Assembly (NCBI GenBank): GCA_964415605.1 | Contig: CAYQBA010000160.1 | Location: 1-10,696 of the forward strand | Direction of reading: 5' to 3' | Length of the DNA stretch: 10,696 nucleotides | From: UCB3 sp964415605 | GTDB lineage: Bacteria; Chloroflexota; Anaerolineae; Epilineales; Epilineaceae | Shown: positions 1 through 6,849 of the stretch, piece after piece | How the letters are laid out: every line of letters begins with the position of its first letter | Position numbering within the stretch: the first letter of the stretch is position 1 | Translations under genes and position numbers: made by a program | Notes under the pieces: model-generated | What the model was told of the DNA's origin: nothing | Database searches by the model: none | The model's input: only the letters and a program-made list of their open reading frames with translations

Positions 1-265
1 GCGCTCGGACGATCCCGAGGCCGACGTCCAGCTCCTCGGACAGGTGTACCACACGCTGATCGGGTATGCCGGGCAGGACCGGTTCACGCTGCTGGTGCCC
101 AACGGGTCGGAGCTGGTGGAGCTGGACTTCCCCAACAACGGCACGCGCTACTGCGTCGGGATGATGCGCGCCGTCGAGGCGCTGGTGGGGCCGGGGCAGG
201 TGGACGTCGCGGCGCCGGCGCTGCCGCCCCAGGCGCCGCGGCGGGGGCCGCGGCGCGACGGGTAG
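1..265 (+). CDS. dnaE: Probable DNA polymerase III alpha subunit, C-terminal end (partial)
   Basis: The reading frame is open from the first bases of the window to a TAG at 263-265, so this is the 3' end of a gene that starts upstream. About 87 residues are visible. The stretch 'YHTLIGYAGQDRFTLLVP', then 'ELDFPNNGTRYC' and 'VEALVGPGQVDV', resembles the extreme C-terminus of bacterial replicative polymerase DnaE. In DnaE the OB-fold is followed by a small domain with a conserved 'PG-D-F...LDFPN-TTR' pattern and a closing 'LLG...V' strand. The last ~17 residues are a Pro/Ala/Arg tail that is probably disordered. DnaE is the catalytic subunit of the replisome. The polymerase and PHP domains are not in the window, so this rests on memory of a short conserved tail. 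The internal GTG at 44 is not a real start. The DUF2254 gene follows after 28 bp. Confidence 0.55.
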   Translation, partial: RSDDPEADVQLLGQVYHTLIGYAGQDRFTLLVPNGSELVELDFPNNGTRYCVGMMRAVEALVGPGQVDVAAPALPPQAPRRGPRRDG

Positions 266-279
266 GCGGCCACCCGGCC

Positions 280-293
280 GGTTCAACCGAACC
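280..293 (+). promoter_or_regulatory. Small inverted repeat abutting the start codon of the DUF2254 gene
   Basis: GGTTC (280-284) and GAACC (289-293) form a perfect 5-bp stem with a 4-nt loop, ending on the base before the ATG at 294. No Shine-Dalgarno-like sequence lies at normal distance from that ATG. The G-rich run nearest to it overlaps the upstream stop codon. The stem may restrict ribosome access or be chance, since short GC-rich dyads are common at this base composition. Confidence 0.25.
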
Positions 294-1616
294 ATGCGAC
301 ATCGACTCCACAACGCCTGGTTCCACCTCCGTCGCTGGGGGCGCGCCTGGGCGGCGCTCATCGGGATCCCGCTGGCCATCAACATCGTGCTCGTGGCGAT
401 CGGGCTCGCCGTCCAGGCCGTGTTGGCCGGGCAGGCGGGCTGGCTGCCCTTCCGCATCCACGACGAGGCCGAAACCGTCCTGGCCACCATCGCCAGCATC
501 ATGGCCACCGCCACCGCCCTCCTGTACTCCGCGCTGCTCGTCGTGCAGCAGCTCACCGCCAGCCAGTTCTCGCCCCGCCTCGTCAGCGGGATCCCGCGCG
601 ACCCGTGGGTGCAGACCGGCGCCGGCCTCACGCTCGGGACGACCGCCTACAGCCTGCTGACGCTGGCGCTGCTGCGCGCCCACACGGCGGTGGACCAGAC
701 AGCCGGCGTCGTCATCGCCATGGCCCTGGCCGCCGGGGCGTTCGTGGCGTTCATCCTGACGCTGCTGCACATCAGCCAGATGATCCAGGTCAACACGGTC
801 ATCCACCGCGTGGCGAGCGAGACGGCCGAGGCCATCCGCTGCCGCATGCACACCTCGCGCCACCCCGCGGCCGCCGATCCGCAGGTGGTGGCCGACCACC
901 CGCCGCAGCGCATCCGCGCCACGCACTCGGGCTACCTGCAGACCGTGGACTACGACGAGCTCCTGGCGCTGGCGCTGGACGTGGGGGTCGCGATCCAGGT
1001 CACGCAGCCGATCGGGGAGTTCGTCACGCGCGACGTGACGGTGTTCGAGGTCTACACGGCGGGCAACCTCGCGCCGCGGTTCGTCGACAAGCTGCGCGAC
1101 ACGCTGGCCATCGGCAAGACGCCGACGATCGAGCAGGATCCCGAGTTCGGCCTGCGGCTGCTGGTGGACATCGCGCTGCGGGCCCTGTCGCCGGCCATCA
1201 ACGACCCGAGCACGGCGGTCACGTGCATCGACCACATGGAAGATCTCTTGCTGCTGGCGGCGGACCACTTCGACGAGGATGAGGTCGAGCGCCAGCACGA
1301 GGGGGAGTGGGTGATCAGGCACTGCCCGACGACGTTCACGCGCCTGCTCGACCGCGCCTGCCGCCAGCTGCGGCACTATGGCGCACGCGACTACGCCGTG
1401 CAGATCCGGCTGCAGCGGCTGCTCTTCGAGCTGGCCGAGCGCACCCGCGCCCCCGAACGGCTGAACGCGATCGAGGGGCACGCCGAGGGGCTGTGGGCCG
1501 CCATCGAGCGCTGCGGCTGGCCCGAGCACGACCAGGCCGTGCCGCGCGCGCGGCACGCGCGGATCGTCGAGACGATCGCGCGCCGGCGGTCGGAGGCGGG
1601 ATCCGGGGACGCCTGA
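294..1616 (+). CDS. DUF2254 family membrane protein
   Basis: This 440-residue protein has four predicted membrane segments at about residues 20-42, 62-86, 107-127 and 136-158, then a soluble C-terminal half. The family hallmark is clear: 'EQDPEFGLRLLVDIALRALS' at 280-299 followed by 'PAINDPSTAVTC' at 300-311, the most conserved block of DUF2254. The segment at 213-255, with 'GYLQTVDYDELLALA', also fits. Length is normal for the family. The biochemical function of DUF2254 is not known. It is a widespread bacterial integral membrane protein, and the conserved block probably forms a cytosolic domain. The ATG at 294 is chosen because it directly precedes a basic, amphipathic N-terminus typical of the family, and no other early start exists. 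No clear ribosome binding site is seen. It lies 28 bp after the polymerase gene and may be co-transcribed. A strong inverted repeat follows the stop at 50 bp. Confidence 0.9.
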   Translation: MRHRLHNAWFHLRRWGRAWAALIGIPLAINIVLVAIGLAVQAVLAGQAGWLPFRIHDEAETVLATIASIMATATALLYSALLVVQQLTASQFSPRLVSGIPRDPWVQTGAGLTLGTTAYSLLTLALLRAHTAVDQTAGVVIAMALAAGAFVAFILTLLHISQMIQVNTVIHRVASETAEAIRCRMHTSRHPAAADPQVVADHPPQRIRATHSGYLQTVDYDELLALALDVGVAIQVTQPIGEFVTRDVTVFEVYTAGNLAPRFVDKLRDTLAIGKTPTIEQDPEFGLRLLVDIALRALSPAINDPSTAVTCIDHMEDLLLLAADHFDEDEVERQHEGEWVIRHCPTTFTRLLDRACRQLRHYGARDYAVQIRLQRLLFELAERTRAPERLNAIEGHAEGLWAAIERCGWPEHDQAVPRARHARIVETIARRRSEAGSGDA

Positions 1617-1918
1617 CGCCGGTTCGGGCGGGGCCGACGGGCGACGGTCAGATCCTTGCGCGGCCGGGACCGCGGGCATCCTGCCAGCCGAGCCGCCATG
1701 ACGGCAGGATTGCCCGCGGTCCCAGGATGCGCGACATCTCGGTCCCAGCATCTGACGATGGCCGGCACGCTGTCACACGCCGCGCCCGTCGCACGTATCG
1801 AAGGGTGTACGTCACACGCGGGAGAGGCAGTCATGGGGACGGCGCAGGGTCACGGTCGACCCGGCGCAACCCGCCAGCCGTCCCGCGGCCCTCTTATCGA
1901 TGACGAAAGGCAAGGACG
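1617..1918. other. Intergenic region with long inverted repeat and short direct repeat
   Basis: No coding frame here looks real. The region holds the 1666-1723 inverted repeat (separate entry) and a 9-bp direct repeat GTCACACGC at 1772-1780 and 1811-1819, 39 bp apart. It also holds the leader of the next gene. TATCGA occurs at 1796-1801 and 1895-1900, but neither has a recognisable -35 partner, so I do not call a promoter. Confidence 0.5.
1666..1723. terminator. Long near-perfect inverted repeat, probable terminator
   Basis: The left arm 1666-1685 (GGGACCGCGGGCATCCTGCC) and right arm 1703-1723 are reverse complements except for one extra base in the right arm. This gives a 20-bp stem with a single bulge and a 17-nt loop. 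It starts 50 bp after the DUF2254 stop. No T-tract follows, as often in very GC-rich genomes. It could terminate transcription from the left, or be a dispersed palindromic repeat. The arms are longer than most intrinsic terminators. Confidence 0.5.
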
Positions 1919-2545
1919 ATGAACGACCGAACCCTCGTTGGAACGCTGGCGCGCCGCCTGGCGCGGGCAACCGCGCTGGCGGGCGCCGCCGCGGCGCTTG
2001 CCCTGGCGGTCGCCGCCCCGACCTCGAACGCTGGCGGCCCGGACGTGGCTGGCGCCTTCCAGGACGCCCTGCCGCTCGGCGTGCCCGTCGACGCGGCCGA
2101 CGCGTTCGTCACTCCCGATCTGGCCGGGGCGCTCGACGGCGGCCCGGCGCTCGATGGCGGCTTCGCGGTCGACGACAACGGCCCGGCCATCAGCACCGGC
2201 GCCGGCCCGCGGCGCGTGTGGACGACCGACCGCTACGGCCGGCCGCGGTCGACTTTCCGCCGCGGCGAGATCGTCGTGTTCTGGGTGCAGCTCTACAACC
2301 CGGGCCGCACCTACGCGCGCTATCCGCTGGAGCTGTGGGTCGACGACCACATCCGATGCTTCACGACGCCGTGCGACGGCGGGCCGCAGCGCCTGTTCGC
2401 CGGCACGGTCTACCTCCGGCCCGGCTACACCGTGTACTACCGCTTCGCGCGGTCGGGGGCCGGCGACAAGGTCGGCGCGTGGGACTACTATGCCACCGAT
2501 CCGGATGGCCGGTTCCACGTCTCGACCCCGTTCTACCTGCGCTGA
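1919..2545 (+). CDS. Secreted protein of unknown family with a beta-sandwich-like C-terminal domain
   Basis: This 208-residue protein belongs to no family I recognise. Residues 1-38 look like a signal peptide: a basic n-region with several Arg, a hydrophobic Ala/Leu core at about 15-33, and a likely cleavage near the 'SNAGG' at 36-40. Residues 40-98 are Gly/Ala/Asp-rich and probably disordered. Residues 98-208 alternate hydrophobic and polar strands rich in Tyr and Trp ('GEIVVFWVQLYNPG', 'YPLELWVDD', 'GTVYLRPGYTVYYRF', 'AWDYYATDPDGRF'). This suggests an all-beta, Ig-like or cupredoxin-like domain acting outside the cell. Two cysteines at 147 and 152 could form a disulfide. The ATG at 1919 is supported by AAAGG at 1906-1910 and the signal peptide that follows. 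It has its own long upstream region and is followed by a terminator-like hairpin, so it is probably monocistronic. Confidence 0.75.
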   Translation: MNDRTLVGTLARRLARATALAGAAAALALAVAAPTSNAGGPDVAGAFQDALPLGVPVDAADAFVTPDLAGALDGGPALDGGFAVDDNGPAISTGAGPRRVWTTDRYGRPRSTFRRGEIVVFWVQLYNPGRTYARYPLELWVDDHIRCFTTPCDGGPQRLFAGTVYLRPGYTVYYRFARSGAGDKVGAWDYYATDPDGRFHVSTPFYLR

Positions 2546-2579
2546 CCCACGGGTCGCGCATCCGGTGACGTAACCGTGG

Positions 2580-2614
2580 GCGGAGCATCGTCGGCTGTCG
2601 CGACGGTGCTCCGC
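2580..2614 (+). terminator. Rho-independent-like hairpin after the secreted-protein gene
   Basis: A 14-bp stem pairs 2580-2593 with 2601-2614 (one G-T wobble at 2588/2606) around a 7-nt loop, starting 35 bp after the TGA at 2543-2545. There is no run of T downstream. Position and strength favour a terminator. It overlaps by one base a weaker upstream dyad (2546-2552/2574-2580), so two alternative folds are possible. Confidence 0.6.
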
Positions 2615-2658
2615 TCATCGCGTCTCGGACGCCCTCCGGCACCTTCGCTTGCGCCCAA

Positions 2659-2686
2659 CCTGGCAGGCCTACCTACACCTGCCGGG
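2659..2686. repeat. Hairpin displaying a C-rich loop (first repeat copy)
   Basis: CCTGGCAGG (2659-2667) pairs with CCTGCCGGG (2678-2686), giving nine base pairs including one wobble. The 10-nt loop CCTACCTACA lies within the first copy of the direct repeat described in the next entries. Confidence 0.4.
2668..2679. repeat. 12-bp direct repeat, copy 1
   Basis: CCTACCTACACC is repeated exactly at 2714-2725. The start-to-start distance is 46 bp, between four and four and a half helical turns. It lies upstream of the LVIVD gene and could be a regulator binding site. No function is shown. Confidence 0.5.
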
Positions 2687-2713
2687 TGATCCTGCCGACA
2701 TCTCGAAACCAGT

Positions 2714-2725
2714 CCTACCTACACC
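2714..2725. repeat. 12-bp direct repeat, copy 2
   Basis: This is an exact second copy of CCTACCTACACC. It is followed one base later by the perfect palindrome ATCGGCCGAT (2727-2736). It is not enclosed in a hairpin, unlike copy 1. Confidence 0.5.
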
Positions 2726-2809
2726 CATCGGCCGATTCCAGCTACGTCCAACCCGGCGCTCCCTCCAACGCACGGGCGACACCACCCCGGCGCCGCGGCC
2801 CGGCGGCCC

Positions 2810-2837
2810 TCGAAATGATGCCGGGCTGCGGTATCCT
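2810..2837 (+). promoter_or_regulatory. Putative promoter of the LVIVD-repeat gene
   Basis: TATCCT at 2832-2837 resembles a -10 element, and TCGAAA at 2810-2815 is a weak -35 candidate with a 16-nt spacer. It sits about 70 bp before the ATG at 2910, in an AT-richer patch of otherwise very GC-rich DNA. The -35 match is poor, so this is tentative. Confidence 0.35.
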
Positions 2838-2893
2838 TTCCTTCCCCCCCGACCCGGCGCCCCGTGCCGCACACCGATCGATGCCAGCCCCTC

Positions 2894-2899
2894 GAGGAG
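2894..2899 (+). promoter_or_regulatory. Ribosome binding site fixing the start at 2910
   Basis: GAGGAG lies 10 nt before the ATG at 2910 and is the best Shine-Dalgarno match in the region. It supports this start over the longer open frame that extends back to 2649. Confidence 0.7.
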
Positions 2900-2909
2900 T
2901 CACATCGCC

Positions 2910-4115
2910 ATGCCCTTGCCCGGCCCCCGCCGCGCCATTCCACCCGTACGCCCCGCCGCCCGCATCGTCGCCGGGACGATCACGGTCCTGGCCGCCGTTG
3001 CGATCGCCCCCGCGCCCGGACCCGTCCCGGCGGGCGCCGCGGCCAACGGCGTCATCACACCCGTGGGCGCGTTGCCAGCCGCATCACCCGCGCTCGACAT
3101 CGCCTACGCCGGCGGCCACGCGTACGTCGCCGCCCACGCCCGCGGCGTCCACATCGTCGACGTGGCGGATCCCGCCCGGCCGCGCCTGGTCGGGACGGCC
3201 GCGACCGCGGGCGCGGCCTACGACGTGGCGGTGGTTGGGGACCGGCTCTACGTGGCGGCGTGGAGCGCCGGGCTGGAGGTGCACGACATCTCGGATCCCG
3301 CCGCCCCCCGCAAGCTCGGCGCGGCGCCGACGCGCGCCAACGCGCAGGCCGTGGCGGTCGGAGACGGCGTGGCGTACGTCGGCGACTGGTCGGCGGTGGT
3401 CGACGGGCCGGACCCCGAGTTCGGCGTCGTGGCGCTGGACGTGACGGACCCCGCGCGGCCGCGCGAGATCGGGCATCTGAACACCCCCGGCTGGGCCGGC
3501 GACCTTGCGCTGGACGGGCGCACGCTCTACGTCGCGGACGGCCCCGGCGGCCTCCGGGTGCTGGACGTCGCCGATCCCGCGGCCCCGCGCGAGATCGGCG
3601 CGCTCCCGACGGCCGTGCGGGCGTACGGCATCGACCACGCCGCGGGCCGGGTGTATGTGGCCGACAACGCCGGCGGCCTGCGCATCGTCGACGTCGCCGA
3701 CCCGACGGCACCGGCGGACCTCGGCGCGCTGACCTTCGGCGCCGGCGCGGCCTACGGCGTGGCGGTGGGCGGCGATCGGGCGTGGGTGGCGATCGCCGAC
3801 GGGGGTGGCCCGGCCGACCCGGGCCGGGTCGCGCTCGTCGACGTGTCCGACCCGCGGCGCCCGCGCGCGCTGGCCAAGCACGCCACCCCGCAGCGGGCAT
3901 GGGGCGTCGACCTCGACGCGGCCGGGCGGGCGTTCGTGGCGGCCACGGGCAGCGGGATGATGGTCCTGGCGGCCGGTGGGGTGGACGGGCCGCGGCCGCT
4001 GTTCTTGCCCCGCCTGTGGTTCGGCGCGAACGCGGACACGCCGACCGCCATCGGCCTTGGCGCTCCCAGGCGATGGGGCTACGCTGCGGCCCCCGTCGCA
4101 GGTTCGTCGCGGTGA
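2910..4115 (+). CDS. Secreted LVIVD-repeat beta-propeller protein
   Basis: This 401-residue protein begins with an Arg-rich n-region and a hydrophobic stretch (about residues 17-35), then 'AGAAANG' around 41-47, which fits an exported protein. The rest is built of LVIVD repeats of about 36-44 residues, each with '(A/L)YVA...G(L/V)-(I/V)-D(V/I)-DP--P---G'. The signature turns are DVADP 84-88, DISDP 126-130, DVTDP 177-181, DVADP 219-223, DVADP 261-265 and DVSDP 311-315. A seventh, degenerate repeat lies at about 329-355. Six or seven such units make a beta-propeller, usually involved in cell-surface binding. The exact ligand is unknown. Residues 360-371 ('GPRPLFLPRLWF') resemble the 'YLPLV'-like motif near the C-terminus of many exported Chloroflexota proteins, though here about 30 more residues follow. 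It is convergent with the gene at 4288-6762. Confidence 0.85.
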   Translation: MPLPGPRRAIPPVRPAARIVAGTITVLAAVAIAPAPGPVPAGAAANGVITPVGALPAASPALDIAYAGGHAYVAAHARGVHIVDVADPARPRLVGTAATAGAAYDVAVVGDRLYVAAWSAGLEVHDISDPAAPRKLGAAPTRANAQAVAVGDGVAYVGDWSAVVDGPDPEFGVVALDVTDPARPREIGHLNTPGWAGDLALDGRTLYVADGPGGLRVLDVADPAAPREIGALPTAVRAYGIDHAAGRVYVADNAGGLRIVDVADPTAPADLGALTFGAGAAYGVAVGGDRAWVAIADGGGPADPGRVALVDVSDPRRPRALAKHATPQRAWGVDLDAAGRAFVAATGSGMMVLAAGGVDGPRPLFLPRLWFGANADTPTAIGLGAPRRWGYAAAPVAGSSR

Positions 4116-4118
4116 GCG

Positions 4119-4134
4119 CGTCGAGAGATCGACG
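4119..4134. terminator. Short hairpin in the convergent gap
   Basis: CGTCGA (4119-4124) and TCGACG (4129-4134) make a perfect 6-bp stem with a GAGA loop, just after the stop at 4113-4115. No T-tract follows. The rest of the 172-bp gap between the two convergent genes (4116-4287) shows no gene. It does contain a direct repeat CGAAGTC at 4226-4232 and 4239-4245. Confidence 0.25.
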
Positions 4135-4287
4135 ATCGGCGTGCATGAGCTGAAGCCCACGGCAAACCCAGGCGGTCCCGTGCAGGATGACCTGGCGCAC
4201 GCATTTCGCCCCCATTGGACCGCGCCGAAGTCGGGGCTCGAAGTCTGAGACGAGGTGCGCGACGCATCATGCCGGTGATCGCTCCGT

Positions 4288-6762
4288 CTATGGCGCGCGC
4301 GGTGCCCGCACGTGCGCGCCGAGCGCCGCCGCCGCCTCCGCCACCACCGGCGCCCAGTCCTTCGGCCGCGGCTGCCAGAACAGCCGCATCGTCGGGTACC
4401 ACGGGCTGTCCGGGCGCCGGACGCCCCAGCGCCAGTCCGGCGCGTGGCACAGGAGGACCCACACGGGCTTGCCGAGCGCGCCGGCCAGGTGGATGACGCC
4501 GGTGTCGACGCCGATGACGAGGTCGAGCTGCGCGATCGCCGCCGCCGTGTCCGCCCAGTCGCGCAGGTCCGGGCTCAGGTCGACGACGCGGTGGGGCGGC
4601 GCCAGGCGCCGGACGTCGGCGGCGCGCGGTCCGACCTGCAGGCTGTAGAACGCGGTGCCCGGCACCTCGAGGAGCGGGATCAGCGCCTCGAGGTGCGCCG
4701 ACCGGTTCCGATCGTTGCCCTGGCTGGGGCTGCCGGCCCAGACCAGGCCGATCTTCAGCACGCGATCGGCGGCGGTTGCGACGGGCCCCTCACGCTCGCC
4801 GTCCCCGGCGCCCAGGCTCGCGCGGCCGGTCGCGTCGCCCCCCGGCTCCGGCAAGCGCGGCCGATGGCCCGCCGGCGGCTGGAGGTACGGGATCGGCGTC
4901 GGGATCGTGTCCTGCGTCAGGCCGAGGTAGCGCGGCGCGCTCATCAGCGGCGTGAAGACGTCGAACTCGGCAGCCGCGATCTCCCCGGTCGTGCGCAGGA
5001 CGGCGTGGCCCCTCGCGCTCTCGAAGAGCCGCAGCAGCGGCTCGGGCGCGACGAGGATCACCCGCCGGGCGCGCGCCGCGATCTGCGGCAGGAACCGGAT
5101 GAACTGGATCGCGTCGCCCGCCCCCTGCTCGGTGTGGACCAGGAGCGACTTGGCCGAGATGTCCTCCCCCGCCCACTGCGGCTGCGGGCAGAGGAACGGC
5201 AGGAAGCCCGGCGTCTTCCAGCGCCATTCGAACGCCGCCAGGCCGCGCGGCAGGTCGCCGGTGCGCATGAGGATCATGCCCATGTTCATGTGCGCCACCG
5301 CGAAATCGGGGCGGATGGCGACGGCGCGCGCGTAGTGGGCGATCGCCTCGTCCAGCCGGTTCCGCGCCGCGAAGGCGTTGGCCAGGTCGTTCCAGACGTC
5401 GGCGTCGTCGTCGCGAACGGCGATCGCTTCCTGGAACGCGGCGATCGCGCCGTCGAAGTCGTCCTGGTCGCGCAGCGCGATGCCGCGGTGGTAGGCCTGG
5501 GCGAAGGGATCGGGCGTCCCCGGCGGCGTGGCCGGCGTGGCCGGCACGGGTCCGGCCGCGGCGGGCTCCCGCCGCTCAGGCGGCACCTCGGCCAGCGCGG
5601 CGTCGGGCAAGACGTAGGCGTGCGCGAGCCGCGGATCGTGGAGCTCGAGGATCTCGGGGAAGCGGATGCCCGGCAGCACCTGGACCGCGAAGATCTCCTG
5701 CACGCCCTCCTCGAAGCGCAGGAAGCCCACGGTCTGCCCCGTGCGCAGGTCCACCACCCACACCCCGCACGTCCGCTCGGCCAGGCGCTCGACCAGCGGG
5801 ATGCCGCTGAACACCGCGCTCTCGCGCACCTGCGACAGGCCGATGAAGGCCAGCGGGCCCCAGAAGTCCAGCCCGCGCGTGAAGCCGGGCAGTTGGGCGA
5901 TGGTGATCCAGGTCCGGAGCCGCGCGTCGTAGCGCGCGAGGCTCCCCTCGCCGGATTCCAGGAAGTACAGCTTGTCCTGGTACCAGCGCGGCGAGTGCGG
6001 CATCGAGAGGCCGCGCAGGAGGATCTCGTTGGACGCGACGTCCATCAGGATTCCCCCGCGGGCCTTGTTGCCCCGCCAGCCGCCGGGCGTGTCGGTCATG
6101 CCGAGGGCGGTGACGTACTTCGGGCGGCCGTCGACCATCGCCAGGCCGTTCAGATGGCAGCGGTCCTCCGGCGCGTAGGCGCCGACGAACGGCGGCCGCC
6201 AACGCGGCGTGAAGCTGTGGTCGACGTCGAGCGTGCAGAGGCAGCTGAAGCGGGTGTTGACCAGCCAGAGCTCGTTCTGGCCGTCGTAGGCCATCTCGTG
6301 GACGTCGATGTCGCCGGTGACATGGATCTCGCGCGGCAGGAAGCAGGCGTCGTGCTTGCCGGCGGGCTCGAGCTTGCGGGCGACGGCCGGCATGTTGCGC
6401 AGCGTCCACACGGACCGGGCGCCGCCGAGCGTGAGGCGCGCGGCGTCGGCGGCGATGCCCATCGGCTTGTCGAACGCCCGGAAGTGCGTGTTCAGCGCGC
6501 CGTCGTCGTGGCGGACGAGGATCACCTTGCCGGCCTGGTAGGTGCTGACGACCAGGCTGATGCCGAGCTGGTTGAAGATGCCGGCGAGGTTGGCCGTGTA
6601 GACGCTGCGCAGGGGGTCGCGCGCCGGATCGGGCGGGGTCGGAACCGCTTCAGCGGGCACCGGGCGCGCGGCGGGCATCTCGACCGCCGGCGCGCCGTCG
6701 CCCGGTGCGGCGGGCGATGGCCCGGGCTGGCCGCCGCCTTGCGGATGGGTCGGGTCGCTCAC
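4288..6762 (-). CDS. TIGR03032 (DUF4915) - TPR - heptosyltransferase-like fusion protein
   Basis: From the GTG at 6762 the protein has 824 residues. After a disordered Pro/Ala/Gly N-terminus of about 50 residues, residues 53-387 form a TIGR03032/DUF4915 domain ('GISLVVSTYQAGKVIL' at 67-82, 'FDKPMGIA' at 97-104). Function of this domain is unknown, and a propeller-like fold is possible. A Pro/Ala linker (about 394-415) leads to about three TPR units (418-512, e.g. 'FDGAIAAFQEAI', 'LDEAIAHYARAVAIRPDFA'). The C-terminal part (about 530-815) is the GT9/heptosyltransferase-like module common after TPRs. It shows 'HTEQGAGDAIQFIRFLP' at 543-559, 'IGLVWAGSPSQGNDRNRS' at 671-688, 'LDLVIGVDTGVIHLAGALGK' at 746-765 and 'DWRWG' at 776-780. 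A Gly/Ala insert at about 629-669 interrupts this module. Such modules probably transfer or bind sugars, but the substrate is unknown. An ATG at 6813 is in frame, but the -10 element lies downstream of it, so the GTG is preferred. Confidence 0.8.
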   Translation of the reverse strand: MSDPTHPQGGGQPGPSPAAPGDGAPAVEMPAARPVPAEAVPTPPDPARDPLRSVYTANLAGIFNQLGISLVVSTYQAGKVILVRHDDGALNTHFRAFDKPMGIAADAARLTLGGARSVWTLRNMPAVARKLEPAGKHDACFLPREIHVTGDIDVHEMAYDGQNELWLVNTRFSCLCTLDVDHSFTPRWRPPFVGAYAPEDRCHLNGLAMVDGRPKYVTALGMTDTPGGWRGNKARGGILMDVASNEILLRGLSMPHSPRWYQDKLYFLESGEGSLARYDARLRTWITIAQLPGFTRGLDFWGPLAFIGLSQVRESAVFSGIPLVERLAERTCGVWVVDLRTGQTVGFLRFEEGVQEIFAVQVLPGIRFPEILELHDPRLAHAYVLPDAALAEVPPERREPAAAGPVPATPATPPGTPDPFAQAYHRGIALRDQDDFDGAIAAFQEAIAVRDDDADVWNDLANAFAARNRLDEAIAHYARAVAIRPDFAVAHMNMGMILMRTGDLPRGLAAFEWRWKTPGFLPFLCPQPQWAGEDISAKSLLVHTEQGAGDAIQFIRFLPQIAARARRVILVAPEPLLRLFESARGHAVLRTTGEIAAAEFDVFTPLMSAPRYLGLTQDTIPTPIPYLQPPAGHRPRLPEPGGDATGRASLGAGDGEREGPVATAADRVLKIGLVWAGSPSQGNDRNRSAHLEALIPLLEVPGTAFYSLQVGPRAADVRRLAPPHRVVDLSPDLRDWADTAAAIAQLDLVIGVDTGVIHLAGALGKPVWVLLCHAPDWRWGVRRPDSPWYPTMRLFWQPRPKDWAPVVAEAAAALGAHVRAPRAP

Positions 6763-6769
6763 GCTCCGG

Positions 6770-6775
6770 ATTATA
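6770..6775 (-). promoter_or_regulatory. Consensus -10 element positioned for a leaderless transcript
   Basis: On the minus strand, 6775 to 6770 reads TATAAT, a perfect -10 hexamer within GGGTATAATCC. Seven bases separate it from the GTG at 6762-6760, so transcription would begin at or next to the start codon. The only purine-rich run, GGAG, ends one base before the GTG and is too close to act as a ribosome binding site. No good -35 is visible. A 5-bp dyad, GACCG/CGGTC at 6779-6783 and 6788-6792, lies just upstream of the -10 and could be an operator. Confidence 0.6.
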
Positions 6776-6849
6776 CCCGACCGCGTCCGGTCCAGGTCGC
6801 GAAGGGGCTGCATGGAGACGGCGGCAGGGCCGGCGCCCGGCGAGCGGGC

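Larger units (their letters stand above)
2546..2909. other. Long intergenic region with hairpins, repeats and a putative promoter
   Basis: There are 364 bp between the two secreted-protein genes. From the left it holds a 7-bp dyad (2546-2552 with 2574-2580), the strong hairpin at 2580-2614, a hairpin at 2659-2686, a pair of 12-bp direct repeats, the perfect 10-bp palindrome ATCGGCCGAT at 2727-2736, and a promoter-like pair near 2810-2837. An in-frame extension upstream of 2910 is open, but its translation is low-complexity Pro/Arg without a start supported by a ribosome binding site. I regard it as non-coding. Confidence 0.6.

Noticed and set aside
84..1751. Minus-strand open frame of 555 codons opposite the DUF2254 gene
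   Set aside because: Composition typical of a shadow frame. The plus-strand DUF2254 motif is unmistakable.
2649..2909. N-terminal extension of the LVIVD protein
   Set aside because: The translation is Pro/Arg-rich without a supported start. The GAGGAG site and signal-peptide-like segment place the start at 2910.
6763..6813. ATG start at 6813 for the fusion protein
   Set aside because: The TATAAT promoter lies inside this extension, and the GTG at 6762 fits a leaderless start.
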